DNA from: Bacteroidota bacterium
GTDB lineage: Bacteria; Bacteroidota; Bacteroidia; Bacteroidales; UBA1556
Assembly (NCBI GenBank): GCA_003648395.1
Contig: QMPB01000165.1
Span: 1-8,325 of the forward strand
Reading direction: 5' to 3'
DNA length: 8,325 nt
Below are positions 7,042-8,325 of the stretch, one piece after another. Each line of letters begins with the position of its first letter. Positions within the stretch are counted from its first letter, which is position 1. The notes beneath the pieces were generated by a model that did not search any database, was not told the origin of the DNA, and saw only the letters and a list, made by a program, of their open reading frames with translations. Made by a program: the position numbers and the translations under genes.

Positions 7042-7851
7042 TTATTGTTTGACAAATTGTTTTGTCAATAATTCATTCTCAGATTTCAGTTGAATTACAT
7101 ACATCCCTTTAGGAAGTATTGATATATCCAATTTATAAATTTCTATTTGAGATGGTATATTTTCTGTCATCAATTGTTTTCCTGTTAAATCTAACACTGT
7201 CATTTCAAATGCACCAGTATTTCTTAACTGTATATTTAATACATCAGTTGAAGGATTTGGAAAAATACTAAATGAATTTTTCTGACTTTCATTATTAATT
7301 CCAGTACTAAGGTCTTCGGTATATGTATAATTAGTGTTATAAATAACATCTCCAGAAGTAGCACTATTCCCATTGGCAGCATTCAAAGCCGCATAGAAAG
7401 TTATACTTCCACTACCACTAACAGGAGCAATCCAGTCAAATGACCATGATTTGCTATCATTGGAAGGAGTAGTCCCACTGCTAGTGTGAGTAACAGCATG
7501 CTGCATATTAGTAAGTTCTGTTTCAGCAGTATTAGTTATAGTAAACACTCCCATTTTAGCATTAGCACCACCCTCGGCGGTAATTTCAAAACCAAAATTA
7601 GCAACACCTGAATGTGTAGCTGTAAGGGTAATCGTATAAGTTGTTCCTGCCACATATCCATTATCTGGAATATTAGTTGAAATCCAACTAGTTGCTGTTT
7701 GTGTAGTTCCTGTATGGCAAGCCGTACAATTTGCACCATCTGCCGGAGACCCCGTTTTTGCACCTGGTGAGTGTGAAGAGTTTGACAAAGCCGACATTAG
7801 AATAATAGCCAAAGAAAAGGCAGTAATAGAAAGTAAAAATTTGCGTTTCAT
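7042..7851 (-). CDS. Secreted choice-of-anchor V (Reeler-like) protein with one CxxCH motif and type IX sorting domain
   Basis: The protein has 269 residues from the ATG at 7849-7851. The frame stays open to a TTG two codons further up (7855-7857), but the ATG gives a normal signal peptide start (MKRKFLLS) and I prefer it. Residues 1-22 are a Sec signal peptide. Residues 28-46 (SPGAKTGSPADGANCTACH) contain CTACH at 42-46, a c-type heme attachment motif preceded by the Gly/Asp-rich segment usual in such proteins. No obvious Met or His is available as a fixed distal ligand. About 60-178 is a beta-sandwich of the choice-of-anchor V/Reeler type (YVAGTTYTITLTATHSG, FGFEIT, SWSFDWIAP, ITFYAALNAANG). 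Residues 194-269 are the Por/type IX secretion C-terminal sorting domain (FSIFPNPSTDVLNI, VLDLTGKQL, LPKGMYVIQL, KQFVKQ), which sends the protein across the outer membrane. It may be a surface or matrix electron-carrying protein, but the function is not known. Heme binding is inferred from the motif only. Confidence 0.9.
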   Translation of the reverse strand: MKRKFLLSITAFSLAIILMSALSNSSHSPGAKTGSPADGANCTACHTGTTQTATSWISTNIPDNGYVAGTTYTITLTATHSGVANFGFEITAEGGANAKMGVFTITNTAETELTNMQHAVTHTSSGTTPSNDSKSWSFDWIAPVSGSGSITFYAALNAANGNSATSGDVIYNTNYTYTEDLSTGINNESQKNSFSIFPNPSTDVLNIQLRNTGAFEMTVLDLTGKQLMTENIPSQIEIYKLDISILPKGMYVIQLKSENELLTKQFVKQ

Positions 7852-7878
7852 ATTCAATTTTTAATGATTAATATTTCA

Positions 7879-7886
7879 CAAATGTA
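7879..7886 (-). promoter_or_regulatory. Bacteroidota-type -7 promoter element for the CxxCH secreted-protein gene
   Basis: Read on the - strand the sequence is TACATTTG, an exact TAnnTTTG match, 27 bp before the ATG. A TTTA at 7907-7910, 20 bp further upstream, is a weak -33 candidate; a TTTG at 7900-7903 is too close. The expected leader is about 20-25 nt, typical for these bacteria. Confidence 0.6.
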
Positions 7887-7914
7887 CCCTATTTAGTTCC
7901 AAATTTTAAACCCT

Positions 7915-7928
7915 TTGATATATATCAT
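7915..7928. promoter_or_regulatory. Possible FNR/CRP-family operator
   Basis: TTGATATATATCAT matches the FNR consensus TTGAT-N4-ATCAA at 9 of 10 positions and contains a perfect 12-bp palindrome (7916-7927). It lies just upstream of the predicted promoter of the CxxCH gene, centred about 45-50 bp before the likely transcription start, where an activator of this family could act. The consensus comes from proteobacterial FNR; Bacteroidota CRP/FNR relatives can have different sites, and AT-rich palindromes arise by chance. Confidence 0.35.
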
Positions 7929-8123
7929 ATTATTTAACAATTTGGAAGACTGAACCCTCCACTTTTGGTTTCTTCTCATAATATTTATGCATATTGAAAA
8001 TAAATCACTAATCCACTTAAAATTTCATTCCAATAAAATATTACTTGAGAAAATATTGAATAATTAAAAAAATAGTAACTAATCAGTGTGAATGGGAATA
8101 TGATAAATAATCGTAATTATCAT
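7929..8123. other. Gene-free AT-rich region
   Basis: Together with its flanks this is part of a stretch of about 470 bp (7852-8325) with no gene on either strand that I can support. This part shows no recognisable RNA gene or CRISPR unit. It has only minor AT-rich dyads, such as TGATAA (8101-8106) with TTATCA (8117-8122). The structured elements that follow are listed separately. Confidence 0.6.
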
Positions 8124-8185
8124 TAGCTCCGCCCTACTGAGTTGATTTTCACTTAGAAAAATTGTACCGAAGTAAGGTGGAGCTA
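8124..8185. repeat. Stem-loop element A with CTGAG...CGAAG core
   Basis: The arm 8124-8138 (TAGCTCCGCCCTACT) pairs with 8171-8185 (AGTAAGGTGGAGCTA) over 15 positions with one G-U and one C-A, and a T-A pair can be added outside. The arms are clearly more GC-rich than the surrounding DNA. Inside, CTGAG (8137-8141) faces CGAAG (8168-8172), which allows C-G, T-A, two G-A and G-C pairs. An apical TTTTC/GAAAA hairpin (about 8147-8161) lies between them. The same core occurs in the next element. It could be a dispersed palindromic repeat or a structured RNA. Nothing supports a protein-coding role. Confidence 0.6.
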
Positions 8186-8199
8186 AATGAATAGAATTA

Positions 8200-8294
8200 A
8201 GTTGTTTTGGCGAATTTTTTGCATGCTGAGTAGTTTTGCTTTTATAAAAGCAAAATTATATCGAAGTATCTGCAAAAAATATGACAAAACAATT
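8200..8294. repeat. Nested stem-loop element B with CTGAG...CGAAG core
   Basis: Three nested inverted repeats share one centre. The outer arms are 8200-8209 and 8285-8294 (TTGTTTTG with CAAAACAA at the core). The middle arms ATTTTTTGCA (8214-8223) and TGCAAAAAAT (8271-8280) match perfectly. The apex is a perfect 22-bp palindrome at 8234-8255 (TTTTGCTTTTA and its complement). CTGAG (8226-8230) faces CGAAG (8262-8266), the same opposed pair as in element A. The tetranucleotide GTAG (8230-8233) stands at the foot of the apical hairpin. The whole 95-bp structure has no coding potential and is probably a copy of a palindromic intergenic repeat, possibly mobile. Confidence 0.65.
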
Positions 8295-8325
8295 ATATTA
8301 TGTACCGTATTATCAGTAATATAGA

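Noticed and set aside
7536..7763. A second - strand open frame inside the CxxCH gene
   Set aside because: It is a shifted-frame shadow of the secreted-protein gene; its Gln/Leu-rich translation matches no protein family.
7852..7857. TTG start two codons upstream of the chosen ATG for the CxxCH protein
   Set aside because: It adds only Met-Asn before a normal MKRK signal peptide start; ATG is the likelier start.
8308..8321. TATTA/TAATA hairpin near the window end
   Set aside because: Five A-T pairs with a 4-nt loop in AT-rich DNA is expected by chance.

Overview
The window looks like a chromosomal segment of a low-GC member of the Bacteroidota. Three things point there: a protein with a C-terminal type IX secretion (Por) sorting domain, a roughly 650-residue YidC of the Bacteroidota type with a lysine-rich tail, and promoter-like sequences of the TAnnTTTG type with no Shine-Dalgarno sequences before the genes. 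I cannot fix the genus from the sequence.

Positions 1-4797 hold a tightly packed set of + strand genes. They are the tail of a probable DUF4178 protein, a small lipoprotein with an Arg/Ser-rich tail, a membrane protein with two DUF350 (YjfL-like) units, a spermidine synthase fused to a seven-helix membrane domain, a minimal pyruvoyl-type AdoMet decarboxylase (SpeD), and a two-helix K+ channel with a cytosolic RCK module. From the DUF350 gene on, gaps are 0, 15 and 3 bp, so this is very probably one operon. SpeD makes decarboxylated AdoMet and the membrane-anchored SpeE can use it for aminopropyl transfer at the membrane, next to DUF350 and a ligand-gated K+ channel. This is a variant of the polyamine/membrane-stress neighbourhoods to which E. 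coli yjfIJKLMC also belongs. What the system senses or modifies is not established.

Positions 4798-6961 hold a separate unit: a TACCTTTG promoter, a leader with a small inverted repeat, yidC (membrane protein insertase), and a 34-bp palindromic terminator. A second terminator at 7009-7033 faces the opposite way and ends a - strand gene (7042-7851). That gene encodes a secreted protein with one CxxCH motif, a choice-of-anchor V/Reeler-like beta domain and a type IX sorting signal. Its upstream region has a TACATTTG promoter and an FNR/CRP-like dyad.

Positions 7929-8325 contain no gene that I can support. The last 200 bp carry two long stem-loop elements with unrelated outer stems but the same internal core, CTGAG on the left and CGAAG on the right. 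That core would form a tandem G-A internal motif in both. They look like two copies of a dispersed palindromic repeat and are the least explained part of the window.
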